Positions 7,053 to 14,180 of a stretch of 64,000 nt of DNA are shown one piece after another (within the stretch, counting starts at the first letter, position 1; each line of letters opens with the position of its first letter). The notes beneath the pieces were generated by a model. It ran no database searches. It was not told the DNA's origin and was given only the letters and a program-made list of their open reading frames with translations. The DNA is from Streptomyces sp. ITFR-21 (GTDB lineage Bacteria; Actinomycetota; Actinomycetes; Streptomycetales; Streptomycetaceae), in assembly GCF_031844685.1 (NCBI RefSeq), contig NZ_CP134605.1, forward strand, positions 1,583,501 to 1,647,500. The letters are read 5' to 3'. The position numbers and the translations under genes were made by a program.

Positions 7053-8214
7053 TCAGGCGAGGCGGTGCTCCCAGCGCAGCGACGGGCTGTCCCCGATCCG
7101 GTACGTGTGCGAAGCGGCGGTGACCTGGAGCCGCACGGTGTCGATGTCGGGACTGCCCGCGCCCTGCCACGCGACGAGGGCTTCCTCGACGGCGTCCCAC
7201 AGGGCCACGGGGCCGCCCTGCCGGACCGTCCAGCCGAGGCCGGCAGCGGTGAACTGGGCGAAGGACTCGCGCTCCGGGTCGAAGAGGTACAGAAGTCCGG
7301 TCCCGTCGCTCCGAGCGGCACGGACGAGCTGTGCGCCGGGGGCGGCGAGTTGGGCAAGGAACGCGGGCATCCAGTCGTCGAGCAGGGTGGGTGGCACCTT
7401 GGTCTGCCGCTCACTGTCCGCATAGGCCGTCCGTGCCGACAGATCACCGGCCACCGGTACGACGGCCTGGGCCCGCGCCTGCATGAACGAGGACCGGCCG
7501 ATGATCCGGCCCTCGGCCGTACCGTTCCCGTCCACGGTGACTTCGGCGAGACCGGTTCCGTACGGCCAGGAGCCGACGGTGCTCAGGATGATGCCGCCGG
7601 GCCTGGTCTGCCGGACCCAGGTGTACGGGATGCGGCGCACGGCGCAGGTGGCGATCACGCGATCATACGGCGCGTTGCGGGGATACCCGAGGAGGCCGTC
7701 GCCGGTGACGGCCCACGTCGAGAAGCCCGCCGTTTCCAGCGCGGCGTCCGCGCGCTCCGCCACCCCCGGATCCACCTCGACCGTGGCCACGTTGTCCGCA
7801 CCGAGGTAGTGGCACATCAGAGCCGCGGAGTAGCCGGTGCCGGTGCCGATCTCCAGTACGGTGGCCGGCCTCCAGACCAAGGCTCTCGATCATGCCGACC
7901 ACGGTGGCCGGGGTGGTGGAGGAGGATGTCGGTACGCCCTCAACGAGGTCGGTTGCCTGGTCGGCGGTGAGGTGGCCGTCGAGCTGCGTGGTGAGGGTGT
8001 CGTAGCTGTACGCGATCTTCAGCCATTCCGCCGGGTCGGTATCGGCTGAGATCACCGGTCGCCATGCGTCTCCCTCGTCGAGGAACACGCCGGGCCGAAG
8101 GAACAGTTCGCGCGGTACGGCCTCGACCGCGACGCGGAGCCACGGGGACACGAGGACGCCGTTCTGCGCCAGCAACGCGGCGAGACGGCGGCGCTCGGCG
8201 GCGGAATTGTTCAT
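7053..8214 (-). pseudogene. tgmC: ATP-grasp RiPP system methyltransferase (PIMT-like), frameshifted
   Basis: This is the methyltransferase of ATP-grasp peptide maturase systems, related to protein-L-isoaspartate O-methyltransferase. The first 116 or so codons (ATG 8214; VAVEAVPRELFLRPGVF, TVVGMIESLGLEAGH) are in one frame. The SAM-binding core and C-terminus (LEIGTGTGYSAALM onward, about 273 residues, stop at 7053) are in another. The break falls near 7857-7862, where the family sequence GHRVLEIGTG needs two more bases; the simplest event is loss of one GT from a GTGT run. Intact, the enzyme would be about 387 residues and would methylate an Asp side chain of the peptide, allowing aspartimide formation. 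ATGA overlap joins it to tgmB. As read it cannot give an active enzyme unless frameshifting occurs or the base call is wrong. Confidence 0.85.
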
Positions 8215-9170
8215 GTGGCGCCTCCTTGTGTGAGGAGATCAGCGAAGGCGGCGGACATCGGAAGGCCGGTTTCCGACTCCAGCCACCCCCACTGGCCGTT
8301 CGGGTTCAGCTCCAGCCACCAGTAGTCCCCCGCCCGGTCCACGGCGAGGTCGAAGCTCCCCGACACCAGGCCGAGCCGCTCCGGGTAGGCGAGAAGCACC
8401 GCGTTCACCCGGTCGGGCAGGTGCTCCACGGCGTAGGTGAGGGCGCTGTAGTCCTTGCGCCAGTCCAGTAGGCCGGATGCGATCCGTACGGCGAATGTCC
8501 GCCGACCGACGACCAGCACGCGCAGGTCGGCGACCTTGTCCACACGGGTCTGGAACAGGTGGGGCGTCACGCGCACGCTGTCGTCGATCTCGGCGGCCGT
8601 GACCGGCTCCGCCCACCCCGTCAGCGGGACCCCGTTCCGTGCATAGGGCGTCCACCGCAGCGGCTTGTAGAGCACCTCGTCGTGGGCTCCGACGAACTCC
8701 CGTGCCTCGTCCGGGTCGTTGGTCGCCAGAGTCGGTGGCACGGCGAGACCCATCCGCTGAGCGAGGGCGAGTTGGGCAGGCTTGTAGTCGGCAGCTGCGA
8801 TGCGCAGGGGGTGATTCACCCAGAGCGGGCCGTCCAAGGCGTACAGACTGCCTCCCAGTCCGTAGCGGACTTGCGCGGCGGCGAACCGGGCGTCATCAAG
8901 CTCCAGGTGGGAGAAGTCCGGCCAGTGCGGGCGGCGCCAGTACACCGCTCGGACACGGGCCAGGTCAGCGGTCCTCGACGACGTGCGTACCTGCCCGACC
9001 ACGGGGGTGGGGCGGGTGCCGAACCGGGCCGAGACCGTCAGGCCGGCGCCGATGTCGGCTGGGTCGAGCCTGACCACCGGTACATTCCGCCGGTTGAGCT
9101 CGGTGATCACCATGTCGGCGGTCAGGTCGTCCGCCTCAGTGGCCACCAGGACCGGCTTCTCCTCGGCCAT
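8211..9170 (-). CDS. tgmB: ATP-grasp ribosomal peptide maturase
   Basis: A 319-residue ATP-grasp ligase of the SAV_5884/TgmB group, which forms ester or amide crosslinks between Asp/Glu and Ser/Thr/Lys side chains of a graspetide precursor using ATP. Family landmarks are the N-terminal PVLVATEADDLTADMVI, the VYWRRPHWPDF segment, VLYKPLRWTPYA in the nucleotide grip, and FDLAVDRAGDYWWLELNPN carrying the Mg-binding Glu/Asn pair. ATG 9170 begins 4 bp after the tgmA stop and the 3' end overlaps the tgmC start in ATGA, so tgmABC form one transcript. The frame is intact, so the core modifying enzyme remains functional in principle even though tgmC is broken. Confidence 0.92.
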   Translation of the reverse strand: MAEEKPVLVATEADDLTADMVITELNRRNVPVVRLDPADIGAGLTVSARFGTRPTPVVGQVRTSSRTADLARVRAVYWRRPHWPDFSHLELDDARFAAAQVRYGLGGSLYALDGPLWVNHPLRIAAADYKPAQLALAQRMGLAVPPTLATNDPDEAREFVGAHDEVLYKPLRWTPYARNGVPLTGWAEPVTAAEIDDSVRVTPHLFQTRVDKVADLRVLVVGRRTFAVRIASGLLDWRKDYSALTYAVEHLPDRVNAVLLAYPERLGLVSGSFDLAVDRAGDYWWLELNPNGQWGWLESETGLPMSAAFADLLTQGGAT

Positions 9171-9174
9171 GTCG

Positions 9175-9435
9175 TCAGTCCTGCTCGGAGTCCTGGTCGT
9201 GGCCGTGGTCGTTCGCGGAGTCCGAATTCGTGGTGGTCGAGGTCTCGGTGCCCTTGCTGGTTCCGTGCTTACCCATGTCGACCACCAAGCCGGCGCGGTC
9301 GCGGAACACGCCGAGTTGGGTATCAAGGTCGATGACGACCGAAACATGCGGACGGTGAGAGGTGGTGGGGTAGGGCGCGAGCCGGCCGGCGCCCCACGGG
9401 CGGCAGGCAGTGGGCTGTTCGGCGGCGGTCGTCAC
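9175..9435 (-). CDS. tgmA: ATP-grasp-modified RiPP precursor peptide
   Basis: An 86-residue precursor. The leader carries the recognition motif RPWGAGRLAPYP at residues 12-23 and a conserved beta-strand-like segment VVIDLDTQLGVF. The C-terminal third (residues 55-86) is the likely core, dense in Thr, Ser, Asp, Glu, Lys and His (KHGTSKGTETSTTTNSDS), the residues that ATP-grasp enzymes link. GTG 9435 is supported by AAGGAG six bases upstream. It is the first gene of tgmABC and diverges from a hypothetical gene starting only 27 bp away, so the two promoters must overlap or lie inside the genes. The product should be cytoplasmic until cut and exported; no dedicated protease or exporter is adjacent. 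Confidence 0.9.
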   Translation of the reverse strand: MTTAAEQPTACRPWGAGRLAPYPTTSHRPHVSVVIDLDTQLGVFRDRAGLVVDMGKHGTSKGTETSTTTNSDSANDHGHDQDSEQD

Positions 9436-9461
9436 TGCGTCTCCTTGAAGCGGAGCGGAAG

Positions 9462-9734
9462 GTGGGGCGAAACGGATGGACGGGCCTGAGAGTGCACGTC
9501 TTGAGCGTGCCGCTGAACGGCATCTGCGGGAATGACCACCTGTTGCACTTCGAGACTCCGCTCCAGCGCGTCCAGATCGAAACCGCGCACGCCCACATCC
9601 TGCTCACCGACCCGGCCACCCGCAGCAGCGGGCACGCCGTACTCGACCGGGCCTCAGCCATCGCCGCCCGATACGGCCTGAGACACCAACTGCGCAGCAT
9701 CAAGTCCGTCCGCAACGGCGAGGAGTACAGGTGA
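9462..9734 (+). CDS. Hypothetical protein coupled to YdcF-like remnant
   Basis: A 90-residue protein I do not recognise. It has mixed alpha/beta character with no signal peptide or membrane segment (VHVLSVPLNGICGNDHLLHF, VLDRASAIAARYGLRH). GTG 9462 has ggag at good spacing, and codon usage is typical. Its TGA overlaps the GTG of the YdcF-like fragment (GTGA), so the two are translationally coupled. It diverges from tgmA. It may be part of the RiPP locus or a leftover of the gene set that carried the YdcF protein; the sequence alone does not decide. Confidence 0.6.
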   Translation: MGRNGWTGLRVHVLSVPLNGICGNDHLLHFETPLQRVQIETAHAHILLTDPATRSSGHAVLDRASAIAARYGLRHQLRSIKSVRNGEEYR

Positions 9735-10060
9735 CCGCCCATCAGGAGGCAGCGATCAGCGACGCGGACCGGGCCGATGCCCGCACCATCTGGGACTTCC
9801 ACCAGATGGGCCACGGGTTGCGGCCGTGCTCGGCCGCGATCGCTCTCGGCAGCCTCGATCTCGGCGTGGCCACCACCAGCGCCGAGCTGTACCACGCCGG
9901 CATGTTCCCGGTCGCGCCCACCGAGGGCCTTTGGAGCAACAGCCGTCGGCTGTCCGCGGTGTACGCGCTCGCTGCGCTGGGAGCGGCGGGCCTGGCTGCC
10001 GCCCCTGCCGCGACGGTCCCGGGGAGGGGCGCCTCCCGGCCGTCGCCGAGAACCGCCTGA
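9731..10060 (+). pseudogene. Truncated YdcF-like (DUF218) protein
   Basis: The first ~57 residues are a clear N-terminus of an actinobacterial YdcF-family protein: DARTIWDFHQMGHGLRPCSA, then IALGSLDLGVATTSAELYHAGMFP. After that point the family continues with VxFTGGNSP and about 150 more residues, but here it switches to an unrelated Ala/Gly-rich tail (LWSNSRRLSAVYALAALGAAG) and stops at 10060. The catalytic-type glycine loop is lost. I therefore call it a 3'-truncated pseudogene. Start GTG overlaps the preceding stop. Confidence 0.75.
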
Positions 10061-10117
10061 GCAACCGCGTCACCGCCGCCGGACACTGACCCGCACTCCG
10101 CGGTGGGCCGTCCAGGA

Positions 10118-10875
10118 TCAGGTGGCGTCCGCCATGGCCTGGAACCAGGCCGCGTCCGGCCGCCGCTCCACGAAGCTCTGATACTGCGGAGGTTCGCCGA
10201 GGCGAAGGCGTCGATCGCACGGGCGTCCGCTTCGGCCCATGCGCGGCACTGGGCTGCGTAGGCTTCGGCAGCTTGCAGAGCGTGCCCGGCCGCGACGAGC
10301 TGAAGGACCAGAACGGCCGGGTCGATGAAAGCCGCACCGCGCGTCGGCCATGACCAATCCACCAGCCAACCGCTCCGGCCCCCGATGAGTACGTCGTCGG
10401 GGTTGATGTCCGTGTGCAACAGCACCTCCCCCCGGAACGACTCCGTATCCGCCGCGCCGGCCGCGAACCTGTCCCACCGTGTCTCGGCCCAGTCCCGCGC
10501 CACCGCAGGGAGGGGAAGCGATCCGAGGGCGTTGACGAGTCCGATCACCATGGGCAGATCCCGCGAGCCCGGGGTGAGTTCCGAGGGCAGCCCCTCGACG
10601 GCCTCGAACCCGAGCACGCTCCATAGCGCGGTCTCCGAAGACCACCGGAGGGGCGGTGAAATCGGCTGCACGAATTCATTGACGAGCCGCTCCCGCGTGA
10701 TGGAGTCTTTTCGGCCCCCCGGCCGGTTACGCATCGCCTTGACGAAAAACGGCCCCTTCTCGCACTCCACCATGGCTGTGAGGTCGGAGCTGTGCCCGTA
10801 CGTCGTGGGGCGGATCTCGGACACCTCACCCGTGTGCGGGTGGAGCAGAGCCCGAAACCCGGCGTCGGGGGTCAT
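10118..10875 (-). pseudogene. Aminoglycoside phosphotransferase-like gene, frameshifted
   Basis: ATG 10875 (AGGAATGG seven bases upstream) opens an APH/choline-kinase-like protein of about 250 residues: TTYGHSSDLTAMVECEKGPF and FFVKAMRN (ATP lysine), then HTDINPDDVLI and LVDWSWPTRG (catalytic loop and DFG-equivalent). The frame runs to FASANLRS near 10185, where one base appears to be missing. The true C-terminus QSFVERRPDAAWFQAMADAT and its TGA at 10118 lie in another frame. The catalytic loop also reads HTDINPDD where the family has HxDxxPxN, so the metal-binding Asn is Asp. Both signs point to a decayed gene. It stands convergent to the YdcF remnant. Confidence 0.8.
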
Positions 10876-11116
10876 TGGTGGCCATTCCTGGGGTTGCACG
10901 TGCTGGGCGGGGTTCCCGGACCGCACTCTTGGTTGTCCTCGAGCCCGCACGGCTGCCGGGGGGCGTCGAGCCCGGTGCCGGCTTGATCCCGACCTGGCCG
11001 TCGTTCTTGTGGTGGCGCGGTGCCTGTAGTCGCCAGGTCAGAAGACGTGCGGAACCGCGCAACGCCAACCCGCCCATGGCGAACTGGTCCAGGGGCGGGC
11101 GCCCAGTAGGAGGCGG

Positions 11117-11149
11117 CCGGGCGGGAGAGGGGGTGCCTCTCCCGCCCGG
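11117..11149 (-). terminator. Intrinsic terminator after the DUF397 gene
   Basis: Perfect 14-bp inverted repeat ccgggcgggagagg / cctctcccgcccgg with a 5-nt loop, 18 bp beyond the stop of the DUF397 gene on the minus strand. There is no U-run, as is common for streptomycete terminators. Confidence 0.8.
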
Positions 11150-11166
11150 GGCGCCGGGGTAGGGCG

Positions 11167-11532
11167 TCAGGCGGTGGGGAACTCGCCGCGGGCGGTGGCC
11201 TGAACGAAGGCGGTCCAGGCGGCGGGCGTGAAGGTGAGCGCGGGCCCGTGCGGGTCCTTGCTGTCACGGACCGGGATCACGTCGGGCAGGTTGTCGGCGA
11301 ACTCGACGCAGTTGCCGCCGCTGCCACCGCTGTACGTACTCTTACGCCAGCGGGCCGTGGTCAGGCTGTCGCTGGCCTCGATGCAGTCGTCGCCCTCACC
11401 ACCGCTGTAGCTGCTCTTACGCCAGCTGGCGGTGGTCAGGCTGTCGCTGGCCTCGATGCAGTTGCCACCTTCACCACCGCTGTAGCTGCTCTTACGCCAC
11501 GCCACCGCCCGCAGGCCGTACTTGGGCTCCAT
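11167..11532 (-). CDS. DUF397 protein with triplicated N-terminal unit
   Basis: A 121-residue DUF397 protein. DUF397 proteins normally are 60-70 residues with one W-x-KSSYS-GxxGxNCVE start and a VRDSKDPxGP-x-L end. Here the start unit occurs three times, at Trp12, Trp37 and Trp62, each 25 residues apart (WRKSSYSGGEGGNCIE plus ASDSLTTA), encoded by a 75-bp tandem DNA repeat. Only the third copy leads into the normal C-terminal half. ATG 11532 lies inside the 3' end of the XRE gene, with GAGGAG upstream, so the two are coupled. DUF397 proteins are believed to partner the adjacent DUF5753 regulator, possibly as antitoxin-like or anti-regulator modules (Scr-type pairs). Confidence 0.92.
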   Translation of the reverse strand: MEPKYGLRAVAWRKSSYSGGEGGNCIEASDSLTTASWRKSSYSGGEGDDCIEASDSLTTARWRKSTYSGGSGGNCVEFADNLPDVIPVRDSKDPHGPALTFTPAAWTAFVQATARGEFPTA

Positions 11533-12370
11533 GTTCGTACTCCTCGGCTGCCGCTTCGATGAGGGTCAGGGAAGCTTCCGGCGACAGGGCCGCCGCTCCG
11601 AGAAGATCGTATGTCAGGACGCTGCGCTTGACAGTTGCCGGATTGTCGGTCAAGGAACCAGTCTCTTGCGCCTGGTAGTACGCCATCGGGGTGTCATCCG
11701 TGAACGTCATCAGTTTCAGCGGACCGGTCATGCCCGCGTGCGCGCCCGCGCCAAATGGCAATACCTGGGCGATGATCCGGTTGCGGCGAATCATCGCGAT
11801 GAGGTGGCGGAGCTGTTCAGCCATGACAGTGGACCCACCGACCGGTCGGCGGATCACGGCTTCATCCAGTACGGCCCAGTAGCGTGGTGTCTTCGGATTG
11901 GCAAAGATCCCAGCACGCTCCATCCGAGCCGTCTGCCGCTCCCTGGCCACGTCGTCAGTGGCGACCGGGTCATACGCGCGGATGACGGCCGCCGCATAGG
12001 CTGGCGTCTGGAGCAGACCCGGCACCAGGAGCGGCTCCCATTCCCAGATGCCCGCCGCGAAGGTCTCCAACTCGGCGACATCCGCGAAGAATTCCGGGTG
12101 CGGTGACGACCGCCCCGCCTCCAGGTTCCGTACGAAGAACCCGTCCGTGTTGAGGATCCTGTCCAGCTCCTTCGCCATGTCGAGCTGAATACGGCGCTGC
12201 CCGACCTCCAGATTGGACAGGTGGCTCTTGGTGATGAAGAGCATGGCACCCATCTCCTCCAGGCTGAGCCCGGCCTGCTCGCGCTTGTAGCGCAGCTCGG
12301 CCCCGTACAGCTCCCTTGAGGACGCCGTGACGTCCAGCTTCTTCGCTTTCCCCGGCTGCCGACTGGCCAT
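11492..12370 (-). CDS. XRE-family regulator with DUF5753 domain
   Basis: 292 residues. The N-terminal helix-turn-helix is at about residues 22-75 (LSLEEMGAMLFITKSHLSNLE), followed by the DUF5753 sensor domain (WEPLLVPGLLQTPAYA, PRYWAVLDEAVIRRPVGGS, VLPFGAGAHAGMTGPL, YDLLGAAALSPEASLTLI). These Scr1/BldB-partner-type regulators occur in many copies per streptomycete genome and usually pair with a DUF397 gene, as here (41-bp overlap). ATG 12370 is preceded by GGGAG at seven bases. The promoter faces the SDR gene across an intergenic stretch with two ACTACGC direct repeats 18 bp apart (about 12441-12469), which could be its operator. Confidence 0.92.
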   Translation of the reverse strand: MASRQPGKAKKLDVTASSRELYGAELRYKREQAGLSLEEMGAMLFITKSHLSNLEVGQRRIQLDMAKELDRILNTDGFFVRNLEAGRSSPHPEFFADVAELETFAAGIWEWEPLLVPGLLQTPAYAAAVIRAYDPVATDDVARERQTARMERAGIFANPKTPRYWAVLDEAVIRRPVGGSTVMAEQLRHLIAMIRRNRIIAQVLPFGAGAHAGMTGPLKLMTFTDDTPMAYYQAQETGSLTDNPATVKRSVLTYDLLGAAALSPEASLTLIEAAAEEYEHGAQVRPAGGGVA

Positions 12371-12737
12371 GGCACTGCTCCCCTGTGTGCGACGGCGTGA
12401 GCTCCTGCGGAGCTGACAACCACCGTAGCGACTTCGCACTGACTACGCGGTGGATTCACATAACTACGCACCAAGTAGCTTATGTTCGATTGCGGACGAT
12501 CTCCCGACGCGGCCCGCACCCAACGGCCCACGCCCCACGGCCCGGACACCACGCGCCCGCGGCACGGCGGGGCAGACCGGGACCCCCCTTCCCCGGACCT
12601 GCCCCGCCGTCCGACGAAAACGTCAGCGTCAGCACCAAAAGGACGCCCGCGGCGAACGGTCCCGGCCCGCGATGCGCACCGCCGCTCGCCGTCATACATT
12701 GCCCATGGAACATCCACTTCAAGGAGAAGGTGATGAT

Positions 12738-13499
12738 ATGCCCGGTATACACAGCGGCAAGGTCGCCATCGTCACGGGTGCCTCGGCGAACATGGGCAAG
12801 CTCTTCGCGACCGCGCTCGCGAAAGACGGCGCGGACGTGATGGTGCACTACAACAGCGACTCCAAGCGCAAGGCCGCCGAGCAGGTCGCGGATGAGCTGC
12901 GGGACGAAGGGGTCCGGGCGGAGACGCTCCAGGCCGACCTGACCAGGCCGACGGAGATCACCCGCCTGGTGGATACCACCCTGGAGAAACTGGGCAGGTG
13001 GGACATTCTCGTCAACACCTCCGGAATGATCGTCCGCAAGCCCATCGCCGACTGCACCGAGGCGGAATGGGACGCGCTGTTCGCGATCAACGCCAAGATC
13101 CCGTTCTTCCAGATGAGGGAAGCCGCCGGGAAGATGGCGGACAACGGCCGGATCATCAACATGATCACCACGCAGGTCGCCGTCACCGCGGCCACCTACG
13201 CGGCCTACGCCGGCAGCAAGTCCCCCGTCGAGCACTACACGAAAGCCTTCGCGCAGGAGATCGGTCCGCGCGGCATCACCGTCAACTGCGTCGCCCCCGG
13301 GCCGCAGAAGACCGACTTCTTCTACAACGCCGAGACCGACAAGACCATCGAGTGGCTCAAGGGCATGACCATCAACGGCGACCTCGGCGAACCCACCGAC
13401 GTGGTCCCCGTCATCCAGTTCCTGGCCTCGCCCGGTGCCCGCTGGGTCACGGCCCAGACCGTCTACGTCAACGGCGGCATGATCTCTCCCGCCAGCTGA
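12738..13499 (+). CDS. Short-chain dehydrogenase/reductase
   Basis: A classical SDR of 253 residues. The cofactor loop is TGASANMG at residues 13-20, the structural Asn119 is in FAINAK, the catalytic pair is Tyr157/Lys161 in YAGSK, and the C-terminal segment is TAQTVYVNGGM. The catalytic serine position (13 before Tyr) is Thr144 in NMITT, which can still work but is unusual. HYNSDS after strand 2 suggests NADP(H) preference. It resembles 3-oxoacyl-ACP reductase or polyol dehydrogenase types; the substrate is unknown. ATG 12738 has AAGGAGAAGG upstream. It diverges from the XRE regulator and converges with the VOC gene, overlapping its 3' end by 32 bp. Confidence 0.88.
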   Translation: MPGIHSGKVAIVTGASANMGKLFATALAKDGADVMVHYNSDSKRKAAEQVADELRDEGVRAETLQADLTRPTEITRLVDTTLEKLGRWDILVNTSGMIVRKPIADCTEAEWDALFAINAKIPFFQMREAAGKMADNGRIINMITTQVAVTAATYAAYAGSKSPVEHYTKAFAQEIGPRGITVNCVAPGPQKTDFFYNAETDKTIEWLKGMTINGDLGEPTDVVPVIQFLASPGARWVTAQTVYVNGGMISPAS

Positions 13500-13971
13500 C
13501 GCCGGCAAGCCGCGTCAGGATGTGCTTCGGGGTGGACCGCGGTGTGAGCGGGTTGTCGACCTTCACCCTTTTCGCCTCGGCCTCCCAGCAGTGCAGAGAC
13601 GCCGGCCCTCCGGCGGCGTGCGGCGGTCGCGTCGGCTGCCACGGCCCGATCCGGCGGCCCTCGGAATCGGTGACCCAGCCGAACCGGCCGACGCCCGCCA
13701 TGTCCTGCGTCTCCTCCGCCACGTCCGCGCCCCTGGCGCGCAACTGCGCGAGCACGGCGTCCAAGTCGCGTACCCGGAAGTTGAGCATCACCTGCTGGGC
13801 GCCGGACCCGAAGTAGTCGGTCCCGGCCTCGAACGCCGCGGACACCGTCGGCCCGGCCCCCTGGGCCCACAGCCCGTTCTCATCCGCGTCCAGCCCCAGG
13901 CAGTCGCGGTACCAGGCCCCCGGGCCCGCCGGATCCCCGGCCCGCGGGAGATACCCACCGATCCCGAGCAC
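13468..13971 (-). CDS. VOC/glyoxalase-like protein with C-terminal extension
   Basis: About 167 residues. The vicinal-oxygen-chelate betaalphabetabetabeta pattern is visible: GIGGYLPRAGDPAGPGAWYRDCLGLDAD at the start (shown in parts: AGPGAWYRDCLGLDAD), VMLNFRVRDLDAVLAQLRARG, and GWVTDSEGRRIGPWQP at the end. Members bind divalent metal and act as dioxygenases, isomerases or resistance proteins; the metal ligands are not all obvious here, so activity is uncertain. Family members usually end at GRRIxLWQP. This one runs 50 residues further (LHCWEAEAKRVKVDNP) because its stop is inside the convergent SDR gene, suggesting loss of the original stop. GTG 13971 is the best start by family length; the ribosome site is weak. 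Confidence 0.75.
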   Translation of the reverse strand: MLGIGGYLPRAGDPAGPGAWYRDCLGLDADENGLWAQGAGPTVSAAFEAGTDYFGSGAQQVMLNFRVRDLDAVLAQLRARGADVAEETQDMAGVGRFGWVTDSEGRRIGPWQPTRPPHAAGGPASLHCWEAEAKRVKVDNPLTPRSTPKHILTRLAGVSWRERSCRR

Positions 13972-14180
13972 ACGTTCCGTACGGCCGTCCTGCCAGCACA
14001 CCGCCCGGACGGGACGGCGCCACCCGAGGGGCCTGGTGCGGCGACGGCCGGGCGCATGCCGACGCGGCGAGTGGATGCGCCGGCCGGCATGACGGCATGC
14101 CCATGGGGTTCCGCACCAGCGCCGGTACCCCCGGGAGAGCGGAACCGGCGCCGACTGTCCGGTCGGCGTAGCCGGATCCC

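Noticed and set aside
9742..10117. Extended C-terminus of the APH-like frame reaching 9742
   Set aside because: Past the frameshift the translation is low complexity and antisense to the YdcF remnant; the true C-terminus is in the frame ending at 10118.
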